Assembly: GCA_004335835.1 (NCBI GenBank)
Contig: RWJK01001715.1
Span: 16,198 to 80,197, forward strand
From: Scenedesmus sp. ARA3
Taxonomy: Eukaryota; Chlorophyta; Chlorophyceae; Sphaeropleales; Scenedesmaceae
Direction of reading: 5' to 3'
Length of the DNA stretch: 64,000 bases
Both the position numbers and the translations under genes were made by a program. Position 1 is the stretch's first letter. Each line of letters begins with the position of its first letter. This document shows, one piece after another, positions 11,006 to 21,213 of the stretch. The notes beneath the pieces were generated by a model. The model saw nothing but the letters and a program-made list of their open reading frames with translations. It was not told the origin of the DNA and did not search any database.

Positions 11006-14000
11006 CCGCCCCCGGAGCCTGCTGCTGCTGCTGCCTCGCTGCCCTTCTTGCCACCCTTCTTGGTGGTGCTGCGGCTGCTGGCGTTGCCCTGTCCGATGAA
11101 GGCCCTGTGGGATAATCACAGATTCATTCCAAAGGCAGCACAGACGAAAGCAGAGCACACAACAGTGTTTTGAAGTATATCTGACGATTGACAATTTGGG
11201 CCAGTGTTAGTCTCTACAGCCGTGCAGACTACATACGTAGCCGACAAGCTGCCCCTGTACCAGCATGGTGCTGCTGCTAGAGCCCGCGAGCATCAAAACA
11301 CCAAAACACCTGCAACGTGGACATGCTACTGTTGCACGGTGTACCTTGTGGTGCTGTACAGACCATGTAACCCCTGCCCACTTGGCCTGTATCACAGGCT
11401 CGAACCATTGCCAGCACTGCTACGTAGAGTGTGTACGCTGCTGCTGTACAGTACATGTGCGCCCAGGCCTTTGGGACCACCCCACACCCACCTGGCCTGT
11501 ATGAGCGGCTCATACTGCCTCAGGTACTGCTGCAAATTGTCTGTGCGCTACCGCTGCACAGTGTGTGTGCCGCCCACCTGTCTGCTGACCCAACCCCACA
11601 CCCACCTGGCTTGTATCATCGGCTCGTACTGCCTCAGGTACTGCTGCACCATGGCCACCTCTTTGAGGTAGGTGCAGAACACAATCGCGCGCCCGGGGCC
11701 CCCATCGGCCCCCTCTGCTGCTGCTGCTGCTGCTGCTGGCTGGTCAAAGTGCTCCTGCAGCAGCTGCCCCAGCACTGCCAGCTTTGGGTGCGGCACAGCA
11801 GCGGTGGCCTGCACAGCAGCAGCAGCAGCAGCAGCAGCAGGTTGGGTGCATTTTTTGTATGAAACCAAATGTGTGATTGCACATCCTACTGGCTAAGCGT
11901 GGCCTCCGGCAAAAGCACCACACTTGCAGCAGCTACAACATCTGCAACTAAGTGCTTGCACCTACACCTGCCATGACGGCTGGCTACACTTCCATGACAC
12001 ACAATACGCCCAACCTCCCGAACCTACCTCCAACCTCCGCAGCAGATCTTTAGATGGCGAGCACCGCACATGCAACAACCTACCGCCCCCTCCCCAGTTC
12101 CACCTGCAACCCTCTCTGTGACGTAACACTGCAATCGCCATACCCACCTCCAACCTCCGCAGCAGGTCTGCATAGTCCGCCTGGCTCGCCTGGCTCCGCA
12201 GCAGCTGAGACACAGCACGTCTGCCAGTAGCCTCCGCACTGCGCAGCACATCGAGCCCTCCCTTCGACCCCAGCTGCTCATACGCCTCAGCAGCAGCAGC
12301 CAGGAGCAGCAGGCCCTCCCAAAGCAGGTTCACATCACCCCCTAGACCCCATGCAGCACCGCTGCTGCTGCCATCCCTGCCACCTGCACCCCTGCCACCC
12401 CATGAGGGAACCAGGCTGCTGCTGCCACCCCTGCCCCTGCCGCCGCCCCTGCCGCCGCTGCTAGGGAAGGCTGCTTTCGCGAGGCCTGCGCGGCCGGCTG
12501 CTTTTGACCGCGCGTCTTGCACCATGAAGGGCGTGAGCAGTTCATCTGCATGAAACATGAAGCCGGCCTGCGACAGCACACATAAAGGAAAAAGGGTTGA
12601 TGGCTGGTTTTAGGCTTGGGGGCTGATCTTGCACCATGTAGGGCGTGAGCAGCTCGTCCGCATGGAACATGAATTAGAATTGAATTGAAATGAAGCCCGC
12701 CTGCGGCAAGATACACACGACGCAGGTCTTCAGGTCCAGGCGCCCAACCATATGGATGTGCAGGCCGTGAGCAGCTTGTCTGCATACACCCTGCAGCAGC
12801 AACGCCGCCCCACCCACACATGGCCAACAGCATATGCAGCCGCAGCAGGCCCACCTCTGCAACTGTGCTCAGCAGCATCGCCAACGGTGTCACGAGCTTG
12901 CTCAGCAGCTGCCGGATCAGGCGCCCCTCCTGGACTGAAAGTTCAAGCCACCCCAAACCTTCGTCCCACAACACAGCCAACCATGCCCCTCTGTATGCAA
13001 CACATACTGTACAGCACACAACAGCACATGAGCAGTGACATGAGGGCGACAGCTCCAGCGCATCCAGCGTGGTAAGAACAGCAGCCGCAGCGCCCACCTC
13101 TGCATCTGTGTTGAGCCGCATCGCCGTCGTCAGCTTGCGTAGCAGCTGCCGTCTCAGCCGCCCCTCCTGGCACTGAAGTTTCAAGGCACCCCAAACCCTC
13201 GTCCCACAACACAGCTAACCATGGCCCTCCGCATATGACACATACTGTACAGCACACAACAGCACATGGGCAGAGCCACCAGGGCGACAGCTCCAGCGCA
13301 TCCACATGTGGTGAAAACAGCAGCCGCAGCGCCCACCTCTGCATCTGTGTTGAGCCGCATCGCCAGCAGTGTAATCTGCTTGCACAGGTCCTCTGCATCC
13401 ACACATGACCAACACAGGAGCTGCAGCGCCCACCTCTGCATCTGTGTTCAGCCGCATCGCCAGCGGCGTCATCAGCTTGCGCAGCAGCTGCCGTATCAGC
13501 CGCCCCTCCTGGCACACCGGCACCAGCCGCTGCTCGCGGCTGCGCACGTGGCAGTGCTTGGCTACGTCAGCGTCAGCGTCATCACGGAACTCGATGCGGT
13601 TGATCATGAGGTTCTGCACCACCGCCTGTTGTGTTTGCAGCAATGGAAGCGCGGTGCGCAAAGATACGAGCGCAGGCCAGTCAGCACGTGGGTCTTGCTA
13701 CCGTAGGGCTAGGTAGCAGCAACGTGGTTTTGCGCTGTCCAGTGAGCGAGCCGCAACACCCAACTCGAACACAACATCTTCTGCTGCTCTTGTCCGCCAT
13801 ATGCTGTGCTTGCATGCCATACTGCGCACCTTGATCTTCTCGTGCGAGTTGCCGGGCGTTGCTGACAGCCCCAGCACTCTGAACACGGCGCGGCGCTCCC
13901 GCAGCAGCTGCACCGACTTGGCCATTGCTGCATCTCCTGTTGCTCTGTGGCACTCGTCCACCACCAGGCACACCAGCTTGTGCGCAGGACAGGTGCCCTT

Positions 14001-15144
14001 CCTCAAGTCATTTTGCAGGCACTGCAGCACATGAGGGATGGCACACAACAATATACAGGTTCAGAGTGGGTATGCTGGTTGCCCTTTGGCACTCGTCGAC
14101 AACAAGGCCCACCAGCTTGTGTGCAGGGCAGGTGCCCTTCTTCAAGTCATTTTGCAGGCACTGCTGCACATGAACGATGGCACACGACAACACACATTTT
14201 CAAGATGGGTGGTGTTGGTGGCCCTGTGGCACTCGCGCACCACCAGGCACACCAGCTTGTGTGCAGGGCAGGTGCCCTTCTTGAGGTTGTTCTGCAGGCA
14301 CTGCAGTGCGCGAAACAGCAATATGCAATGGTACGTAGGCCAGGTGGGTTCAATGTGTTAGCGGCGGCGGTGCTCAGTAACAGCACAACCACGCGGTGAT
14401 ACTGCGTGTGATGCACAGGTGCATCCCTTGCCGCATTGCCAGCACCATGTGGCAGCACAGCTGCACAATGTACGAGGTCAAGCGCTGCGTGGCTTGCTTG
14501 TACTGTGGTCACATCGCTCACACTGTGGTCACAACATCAATAAAAACGCAGCTGCCGCCCGCTGCCGCTGGCTCACCTGGGGAGTGGTGAAGAACATGCG
14601 GTGGTTGTTCCAGTCGTCCATGCGGTCGCTGCCGTTGCCGTGCAGCTTCACCACGTCGTCCTGGCGGCAGCGGCAGCAGCAGCAGCAGCACCGACGGCGG
14701 CGAGAGCAGCAGCAGCAGTGGCGGCGGCAGCAGCAGCAGCAGCGGCAGTAGCAGCAGCAGTGAGGCCATTGCCAATAGCGTGCAGGCTGATGTTGAGGCG
14801 TTGTGTTCCAAGCAACACGCCGCTGTTGAGTTGTGAACAATTTTAGTGCCTATAGCTGCAGCGCCAGTCACGGTTGCTGCAATGCTCTGTACACAACACT
14901 TCACTGCAGCTCATATTGCAGTGAGTGTCACCTTGTGTATGCCCATGAAGGCCTTGCAGGCCTGGAACTAGCACATACCTTACACAGGCTGCAGGGCCCT
15001 GCATTATCCTCTGTTGTGTTGTAGATTTCGGTACCCCTCCCCCCCCCTTTACCTTGTGTATGCCCATGAAGGCCTTGCAGGCCTGGAACTGCTGCTCCAC
15101 CAGCGGCCGCGTGGGCGTGATGAACACCACCTTGCCCTGCAGTG

Positions 15145-15180
<36 letters not shown>

Positions 15181-17137
15181 GCATCATCAGGAGCACATGC
15201 AGTTGTGCATCACCACAGCCGCAAGCAGCATCTTGCCTAGCCCCATGCATTTCCTTCGCGATCAGTCCGCAGCAGCCTCTGTCAGGTTTAGACCTATGGC
15301 GGGGAACCAGAAGTACAAGTTGTACGTCACTACAACTGAAAGCAGTGTCGTGCATAGCCCGGCGTACTAACTCTGCTGTCAAAAAACGTACCGTGGGGAA
15401 CCAGCGGTAGAAGTTGTACATGACCACCGCAGCAATGAGTGTCTTGCCCAGCCCAGTGGGCAGGCAGGCCAGCGTGTTGTGCTGGCAGGCAGTCCACGCA
15501 ATGGAGAACTGGTACTCGCGCGGCGGCGGCGACGCGGGGTACAGCCAGGCCCTGCACGGTACAGCAGAGCGCACGAGCAGAGCCATATCGTGGTTTTGTG
15601 TTTCTTTATTGAGCAATGGAGAACTGGTACTCGTGCGGCGGCGGCGCCGCGGGGTACAGCCACGCCCTGCACGATAGAGCGCAAAACAGGAGGCAAAGAA
15701 AATGGTTGGGTTTATGCTAACTTCTTGAACATTGGCAAACTGGTACTTACGAGGAGGTGGCAACGCAGGGTACAGCCAGGCCCTGCGTAGCACGTAACAC
15801 AGAGAAGCAGAGCAACACCATGAGTGTGTGGATCATCAACACTATGCTGCCACGTAATGAGAGACCCAGGCCCTACACAACACTGCTCAGTCAGATGGCG
15901 CTGCTGCCAGCCAGCCACAACCCATGCAACCACTCACAACACTCGAGCCTACAAGGCACCCACTCAGGCCCTACAATTCCCAGTGGCTTTAGTGGTAGGC
16001 ATGCCTGCATCCCCTCTAGCCACAACCATGCAACCACTCACTGTGCAGCCTCCTTGTTCAGCCTGCAGCCAAGCCCGCCAGCAGCGTTGCTTGCAGGACA
16101 GTGCACCAGCTGCAGCCCGGGTGTCTGGCTGCTCACAGCCTGCCCTGGCAGCGCCATCTCTAGCAGTGCTTGCACCTGCTGAGGATCATCCACTCGAACA
16201 GGCTTGGGTGGCGCTGCCGGCTGGCGCGGCCTGTATTGCTGCTGCTGCGGCTGCTGCCGCTGCTGCTGCTGCTGCTGCTGCTGCTGATGGTGAGGCTTTG
16301 ACTGCTCACGCGTCTGTGCAGGCTGCTGCTGCTGTTGCTGCGGCTGTGCGTCATCATCGTCACTAACTAGCTCTATTACGTCTTCATCGTGCAGCTGGTT
16401 GACGGGACCGCTGCCGCCAGCAGCAGCTGCTGCTGCCCTGTGGCTCACTTGTTCGCGCGCCTGCTGCTGCCACCGCTGCTCCTGCTGCTGCAGGCGCTGC
16501 TGCTGCTTCGCTGGGTCAACCTCAAAGAACCTATGCAGGTCTTGCTGGCCCAGCTGCCCCTGCGGCCCCTGCTTCTTCTGCTGCTGCTTGGCTTGGTTGC
16601 GCTGCTGCATAGCTGGCTGCTGCTGATAGGGCTGCAGCTTGTTGTCCTGCAAGGGCCTCACTCGTAACCTGTTGCTGGCAGCAGCAGCAGCAGCAGCACC
16701 TGCAGCATCAGCGCTACTGCCCGAGCCTGCATGCCGCTGCTGCTGCTGCCCGGCTGCTGCTGCTGGCCCATGTATGCTGGAGCTGTCCTGGTTGCCGACA
16801 GAAGCAGCCCCGGAGGGCACAGCCATGCCTGGTTGCAAGTGCGGTGCCTGCATTAGCCGATGCAGAGATGAGGCTGCCTGCTGCTGCTGCTGCTGTTGAG
16901 TGTCAACAGCTGCTGCTTGTGTCCATGGCTGCTGCTGCTGTGCAGCCCTTGCTGGCTGCTGCTGCTGCTGCGGTGGAGGGTCAGCAGCTGCTCCTTGTGT
17001 CCATGGTTGCTGTTGTGTAACCCTTGCTGGCTGCTGCTGCGGCTGCTGCTGCTGTGGCTGTGCCTGCCACTGCTGCGTTGTTGGCTGCTGGGGCCCTTGC
17101 AATGGAGGCTGCTGTTGCCAGCTTTGCTGCAACTGCA

Positions 17138-17178
<41 letters not shown>

Positions 17179-17648
17179 TGTCCCTGCTGAGGTTGCCAAG
17201 CCTGCTGTTGTTGCTGCTGCCATGGCTGCTGCTGCCAGGTCTGAGTCGCTGGCACGCTGCTGTTGTGTTGTGCAAACGGTCGGCTGACGGGTGGTGTTGC
17301 TGCATGCTGCTGTTGTGCTGGCTGAGGCCACCCTGTGTGCTGTTTGGTCTGCCATGGCTGCTGCTGGTTCTGCTGCTGGTACTGCTGCTGCTGATGGTGC
17401 TGCCCGTGTAACTGAGGTTGCTGTGTCCAGCTGTTCTGCTGCCAAGTTTGGCCTGTAGCTGCAACTGGTGGTGCCTGCTGCTGTGTCTTCTGGGCTGCAT
17501 GCTGCTGTACTGCGCTGTCCAGTTCATCCCAATCCTGCAGACATCGAACAAGCAGCTGCTCAGCAGCCATCCGCTTTTAAAACCCACAAAAAGACGTTGA
17601 TTGCATTGATGCTCCACTTACGATGTCTGCAAAGTCATCGTCCTCCAT
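1..17648 (-). CDS. FANCM: FANCM-type DNA helicase/translocase with C-terminal PHD finger; 3' end lies beyond the window
   Basis: Model exons (minus): 17648-17622, 17534-16042, 15551-15392, 15136-15053, 14660-14577, 14021-13830, 13625-13434, 12567-12148, 11808-11606, 11104-10828, 10093-9932, 8185-8078, 7593-2462, 2198-2058, 1343-1. All junction phases agree, giving at least 3,339 residues. The start MEDDDFADI is spliced to DWDELD. Superfamily 2 helicase motifs appear in FANCM order: EAAQAWLYP, Walker A LPTGLGKT (about residue 537), ITPTRPL, FFTTPQ, Walker B DECH (about 638), [35 protein letters not shown] and [13 protein letters not shown] family members move replication forks and branched DNA and limit crossovers in the nucleus. 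The 5.1-kb exon is Gln/Ala-rich with basic nuclear-localisation-like clusters (KPRGKR, QKRKRSK). It is followed by [14 protein letters not shown] and [13 protein letters not shown], which resemble a C-terminal motif I recall from plant and animal FANCM. The last exon stays open into a PHD finger. The family call is firm; the PHD join rests on phase and needs cDNA. Confidence 0.88.
1315..1433 (-). repeat. Two-copy echo of the start of FANCM exon 15
   Basis: CAG/CTCCACGCC(C/T)GGCATGGGCC and its coding continuation occur twice, 84 bp apart, each preceded by a usable CAG acceptor. Only the copy at 1,343 stays open into the PHD exon; the other reaches a stop. Confidence 0.75.
1568..2198 (-). repeat. 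Five-copy, 120-bp echo of the end of FANCM exon 14
   Basis: Copies of the exon end (acidic [10 protein letters not shown]...GATER) with its GTGAG donor recur at about 1568, 1688, 1808, 1928 and 2047, a near-exact 120-bp step. Alternate copies are more diverged. The 1,808 copy has a changed donor (GAGCAGAGAG). The 2,058 junction fits the protein phase. Confidence 0.8.
4882..5994 (-). repeat. Nine-copy protein repeat [ST]Q-x-D-V-P-L-x-x-R in the FANCM tail
   Basis: Reading the minus strand, the long exon carries nine related units at about 5964-5994, 5831-5861, 5726-5760, 5511-5546, 5401-5438, 5291-5328, 5130-5167, 5016-5048 and 4882-4912. The core is [14 protein letters not shown] with variants [30 protein letters not shown] and a degenerate [10 protein letters not shown]. 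Spacing is about 35-70 codons, filled with polyGln and polyAla. Eight units begin with Ser-Gln or Thr-Gln, the minimal ATM/ATR phosphorylation site. The units are far better conserved than the spacers, which suggests selection. I know no named domain with this motif. Confidence 0.75.
8423..8496 (-). tRNA. tRNA-Val (anticodon CAC), nested in a FANCM intron
   Basis: The minus strand folds as a 74-nt cloverleaf. The acceptor stem GCAGCCA/TGGCTGC is perfectly paired with discriminator A. The D arm is GTG...CAC. The anticodon stem TGTGC/GCACA holds loop CTCACAC with anticodon CAC. The T stem is CCCAG/CTGGG. A TTTT run follows immediately 3', fitting a Pol III terminator. The T loop reads TTTGAGC rather than TTCGANY, so conserved C56 is changed and the internal B box is weakened. 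It may be a working gene, a decaying copy, or a tRNA-derived SINE head. It lies in the intron between FANCM exons 11 and 12, on the same strand. Confidence 0.72.
9013..10010 (-). repeat. Seven-copy, about 150-bp echo of the FANCM exon 11 end (helicase motif VI region)
   Basis: An 85-bp segment encoding [20 protein letters not shown] plus the AAG/GTGGG donor repeats at about 9020, 9170, 9325, 9477, 9628, 9778 and 9930. A truncated eighth copy sits near 8789. The real exon is the 9,932 copy, which alone is joined to [11 protein letters not shown]. Spacers are degenerate CCCTAAA-like sequence. Confidence 0.85.
10080..10470 (-). repeat. Echo of the FANCM exon 11 start ([12 protein letters not shown])
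   Basis: The exon start with its CTGCAG acceptor occurs at about 10,093, 10,203, 10,350 and 10,462. A larger unit of about 80 bp (10,134-10,214 and 10,391-10,470) shows a second, 257-bp duplication step. Confidence 0.8.
10675..10905 (-). repeat. Two-copy echo of the FANCM exon 10 end
   Basis: The segment encoding [17 protein letters not shown] and its donor is repeated about 146 bp downstream (10,675-10,740). Confidence 0.75.
11370..11660 (-). repeat. Three-copy echo of the FANCM exon 9 end
   Basis: [17 protein letters not shown] sequence and its GTGGG donor recur near 11,606 (real), 11,495 and 11,390, increasingly diverged. Confidence 0.7.
12849..13525 (-). repeat. Four-copy echo of the FANCM exon 7 end, with a 239-bp higher-order unit
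   Basis: RLNTDAE with donor GTGGGC recurs at about 13,434 (real), 13,335, 13,096 and 12,849. The blocks 12,950-13,050 and 13,190-13,290 are near copies, giving a 239-bp superunit. Confidence 0.8.
13930..14300 (-). repeat. Three-copy echo of the FANCM Walker B exon start
   Basis: [26 protein letters not shown] sequence recurs with a step of about 140 bp; starts near 13,938 (real exon), 14,079 and 14,218. Confidence 0.82.
14931..15110 (-). repeat. Two-copy echo of the FANCM exon 4 end
   Basis: [15 protein letters not shown] sequence and donor occur at 15,053 (real) and again 120 bp downstream. Confidence 0.75.
15392..15551 (-). other. FANCM exon 3: helicase entry motif and Walker A
   Basis: This exon encodes [14 protein letters not shown] followed by [14 protein letters not shown], the ATP-binding motif with its Lys and Thr intact. 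Its phase-2 entry fits the GTGAGTGG donor at the end of exon 2 (16,042), giving EAAQAWLYP, which matches the EAAKTWIYP-like segment I recall for plant FANCM. Two diverged copies of the exon start lie upstream in the intron (about 15,610-15,672 and 15,730-15,785). Confidence 0.88.
15498..15790 (-). repeat. Three-copy echo of the FANCM exon 3 start
   Basis: The AWLYPA...PPREYQF start with its GCAG acceptor occurs near 15,551 (real), 15,672 and 15,785, a step of about 118 bp. The outermost copy has gained a GTAAGT. Confidence 0.8.
16350..16379 (-). other. SUMO-interacting motif candidate in FANCM
   Basis: [10 protein letters not shown] (about residues 395-404) is a hydrophobic V-I-x-L-V core followed by Ser and four Asp, the classic layout of a SIM. 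It lies about 50 residues after the PIP-box. Binding is inferred from the motif alone. Confidence 0.5.
16524..16547 (-). other. PIP-box (PCNA-binding motif) in the FANCM N-terminal region
   Basis: The peptide QQDLHRFF (about residues 339-346) fits the canonical PIP-box Q-x-x-[LIM]-x-x-[FY]-[FY] exactly. It stands in a Gln-rich, probably disordered region before the helicase core, where such linear motifs are accessible. The motif is seen directly; PCNA binding is inferred. Confidence 0.6.
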
Positions 17649-18485
17649 GGCACAGGAGGAACCCCCATGGACTGGTTACTGCCTTGCCAGGCTGCCGGAT
17701 CCACAGCTAATGCTGGGCTGATATGCTCACACTAGATAGTACAACCATACAAAGGGATGTGCAGTAGTGTCTTGGGCAAGCATGCGGCTAAAGTTGCCCC
17801 GCACGCACAGCACCGGTGCTTATTACAGTCCTCGACAGCGTGCTGTGCTGCAAAACATTTTTTTCTTGGTGAACGAGCTGACCGTATCAACAACTATGAT
17901 ATCGAAGTGTCAGGATCACGTAACACCGTCGACGATTTGAAATTCAATGTAACACGTTGTTACCAGATGATCAGCAGTGACCCACAACGTGGCACTAGCT
18001 GTTGCACCACTTGATGACTGGCTGCGAAGGGTATGTTAATATACATCGCCAGCCTTTTGGAGTCGGCATGCAAGATGGCTTCACATACGTACGCATGTCA
18101 TGCCAGGATGGTGCGGTTTCCTCAGGAACTTGCAGTTGAACGTGCGCTGATCGCATACAGCAGGTGTTCAGACAGTGTTGATCAATACATTATTCAGATG
18201 ACATTCCATCTACATCCAACATACGGCAAATTCACACAATATCTGGCATCAACCTTTGACACATGAAGCACAAGTTGGCGACATGCCATGATGGTGCTCA
18301 GTGAGCATGCAGTTGTGCAGGGCATGCAGATGCGCAGGCCTGCATCGGCTAGCACTGCAAGCTGCCTGCTGCAAGCACTTAATGACCAGAAATTCCGCCG
18401 ATGCTGCTGTTGATGACCAAATGACGAAAATGACCAAAGGCATACCACGATACAGGAATGTCACATACGCGTACCGGTAGTCCCT
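17649..18485. other. Intergenic: FANCM promoter side and RP2 3' side
   Basis: No coding segment recognised. A TGTAA on the minus strand at 17,827-17,823 could end the RP2 transcript but is 660 nt past its stop. Confidence 0.5.
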
Positions 18486-20878
18486 TCAGCCATCAGTACC
18501 AAGGTTCCTGAACAACTTCGCTGCCTGCAGCGAGCTGCAACTGAGGGTACTTAGTGCTGCAGCACTGCTGCTCAGTGCTGCTTGCTGTTCAACACTGGCA
18601 CAGCTTACTTCCACTCCTATGAAGCACGTGCGCTGCTTGGCGTGCTTATCCCCTTTCACTGCTGCTGCTTGCCCCGCAGCGAGCTGCATCAGCTGCGCCT
18701 GGCTCCAGCCTGCTGCTGCTGCCATCTGCTGCAGCACTTCTGCAGGTACGGCTGCTTCATTGGTATGCAGCAGCAGTGACTGCCGCTGCTCTTGCTGCTG
18801 ATGCGCCTGATGCTGCTCCTGCTGCTCCTGGCAAGCGGCAACCTTGGCAGCATTGCCATCAGCTGCTGGCTGTGCTGCTTCTGCTTCAGCTGCTGCTGCA
18901 GTGTCCTGCTCCTGTGAGCCTGGACACTCATCCAAGGTGATGTCATCAATCTCAGTGACGCCAGCAGCATCACAATGGCTGTCACTGCTGCTGCTATGTC
19001 TGCCAGCCAAGCTGCTGCTGTTGCTGCTGCTTGCAGGAAGCGGGAATTGGCTTGCCAGCCACTGCAGTACTGCCCCTTGCTGCCCAGGGGGAAACAGCAG
19101 GAAGGCAAAACAGCCTTCTGTAATGTCCTGCAAGCTGCACAGCGCCCCGGCTGTGCACACTGCCGCCTGCCAGTCGTGCTCTGTCAGAGGCTGCACAGCT
19201 GCCTGTTGCTCCTGCTGCTGCTGCTGCTCATCATGTGCAGTTTGTCCCAGCAGCTGCTGTACCTGTTTTGGCAGCTGACCCATGTGCTGCTGCAGGCTTG
19301 TGCCAGCCGGCAGCAGCCGCCAGTGCTTGCTGCTCTGCAATTCTACTGCCCCTGCTGCAGCTGCTTCAGCAGGCGTGAAGTCAAACACGTCACTCCAGAA
19401 GTTGTGCAGGGGGCTGAGCTGCATTGCTGCCATCTGCTGTGCCAGGCCAGCATATGGTGTGCAGAAGCAGCCCAGAGCGATGCCTGTGCTGCTCTCAATG
19501 ATGGGCCGGGTGCGGCTGCGCAGCAGTATGGAGCAGTCCTGGCAGTCCCGTGTGCGCAGCTGGCGTGTGATACAGACCAGCTGGCAGTTGCTGCAGTTGC
19601 GCACAAACACACTGCAGCAACAGCAGCAGCGACGATTGCGTGATATGTTGGTGGATCATCAGGAAGCGTACTGCCGACACATGGGCGAGCGATACCCCCA
19701 AACAACCACATCATACATTCAACCTGAATTGGGCAGCTTGAGGACAGTCCAGGTACACACTGAACACCAGTGGTGACTTGTTTCTGCTTCTCCTTGCTCA
19801 CCTGCTCTCTGTTGGGCCAATGAGGATCCTGCAGTCCTTGCAGTCGTCCACTGTCACCATGGCGCAGGCATCCATGACATACAAGTCGCAGCCCTGCAGC
19901 GGCACATTTGCAAGCAACATGTGCAAGCCCCTCAGCGAGCTTGGAGACATGCATGCGCAGCATGCTACACAGGAGTCAGGACCTTCTGCAACAGTAGAGA
20001 TGGATGCTGTGTTATAGCATACTCATAGACTGCTGCTAGCAGTGTTGCTGCTGGCTGACGCTGCCAGCCGCAAAGAGGCTCTCTGCTGCCATCAGTGTGC
20101 AGCGTTTGCTTGCAGGACAATAATCAAGGCAGACACAGGCTGACAAAGCAGCAGCAGAAGGGTGGGTTTGAAAGCTGGGCTCACCTCACAGCCGTCTATG
20201 ATGAACTGTTGCCCATTGATGGACCTGTTGGTGGTAGCAATTTGCAGGTGTGGTCAGCGTGTGTGAAGGTAGCGGCATCATGCCCCACACCTGGTGTGTC
20301 TATGCTGCCTTATAAATTGTACAATAGACCGTGCAATGCCGTCCGACCATCACGTGCTGCTGTTCAGCCGCAACTCTGCCCAACACATGATGCTTTCAAC
20401 TATTAACTAAATGACTGCAAACTTTGCAGTTGAACTTTGAGCTGCCAGCTCACCCTGGGAGCTTCACGTGTGTCTTCCCAGTCAGCTGCATGAACATAAA
20501 GTCCTTGGGGTTCAGCTTAGGCTTGCCTGCTGCTGCTGCGGGCGCTGTTGCTGTGTGTGATGAGCTGCCTGCCTTGCCATCAGCTGCTGTCGGTGCTTTG
20601 CCAGCCTTGATGAGCTGCTGCTGGTTTGTACATGCTTGCTGCTGCTCATCGCAAGCTTTTGGCTTCTGCAGTACCACAGCACAGTCGATGTGAGTCGCAG
20701 AGCTGGCAGAACATGTCTGTGCTTTGGTCAACACTTTGATGGCATTACAGCCTGACAGATGTTTGAAATGTACCTTGCTCGGCGAGGCTGATGCAGGTGC
20801 AGCTGCTGCTTCTCCAGTTCTTTCTATCCGTGACTCTTGATAGGCGCGAGACCTGCGTTTGGAGAGCTGGCAGCCCAT
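18486..20878 (-). CDS. RP2: RP2/XRP2-like protein with TBCC (C-CAP) domain, ARL-GTPase activating protein
   Basis: Exons 20878-20454, 20224-20185, 19893-19802 and 19611-18486 join in phase to 560 aa. The N-terminus MGCQLSKRRS matches the myristoylation/palmitoylation signal of RP2 (Gly2, Cys3), placing the protein at membranes. Then come PKDFMFMQLTGKTHVKLPG, INGQQFIIDGC, CDLYVMDACAMVTVDDC and VFVRNCSNC, followed by QLRTRDC and RPIIESS: the parallel beta-helix TBCC domain. QLRTRDC and RPIIESS contain the catalytic Arg region known in RP2 GAP activity toward ARL2/ARL3. The C-terminal half (about residues 280-560) is Gln/Ala-rich with a weak NDK-like core, longer than in animals. RP2 traffics lipidated proteins to cilia. 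No echo arrays were seen in its introns. Confidence 0.9.
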
Positions 20879-21213
20879 GCTGCCTTGACTGATGTGACGA
20901 CCGGTGGTGTCGCAGCACAACGGAGGCAACCGGTCTTGAATGAAGCTGATTGACGTCTTACATTAAAGTACATGCACCAAACTGATTGTTCGTCACACCT
21001 CAGTTATGCTTGCATACCAGCGGTTCAGGTGTTGTGCTTGAAAAGCTTCAAATTTACATCCGAAGACGATCGAAAGCATACATAGCTGACACCAATCGTG
21101 CCCTCAGCCTCGCACAACATGCTTTTCATTCCATGCCGAAAGCAACTGCAAGCATCGAAACAACAGAGGCTCAACAATTTGCCAAAGGCACGAGTGCTGC
21201 GCGGTAGTGTGCG
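20879..21213. promoter_or_regulatory. Divergent intergenic region between RP2 and the coiled-coil gene
   Basis: About 335 bp separate the two start codons, which point away from each other, so this stretch must hold both 5' UTRs and promoters. I see no clear TATA box or named element. Confidence 0.45.
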
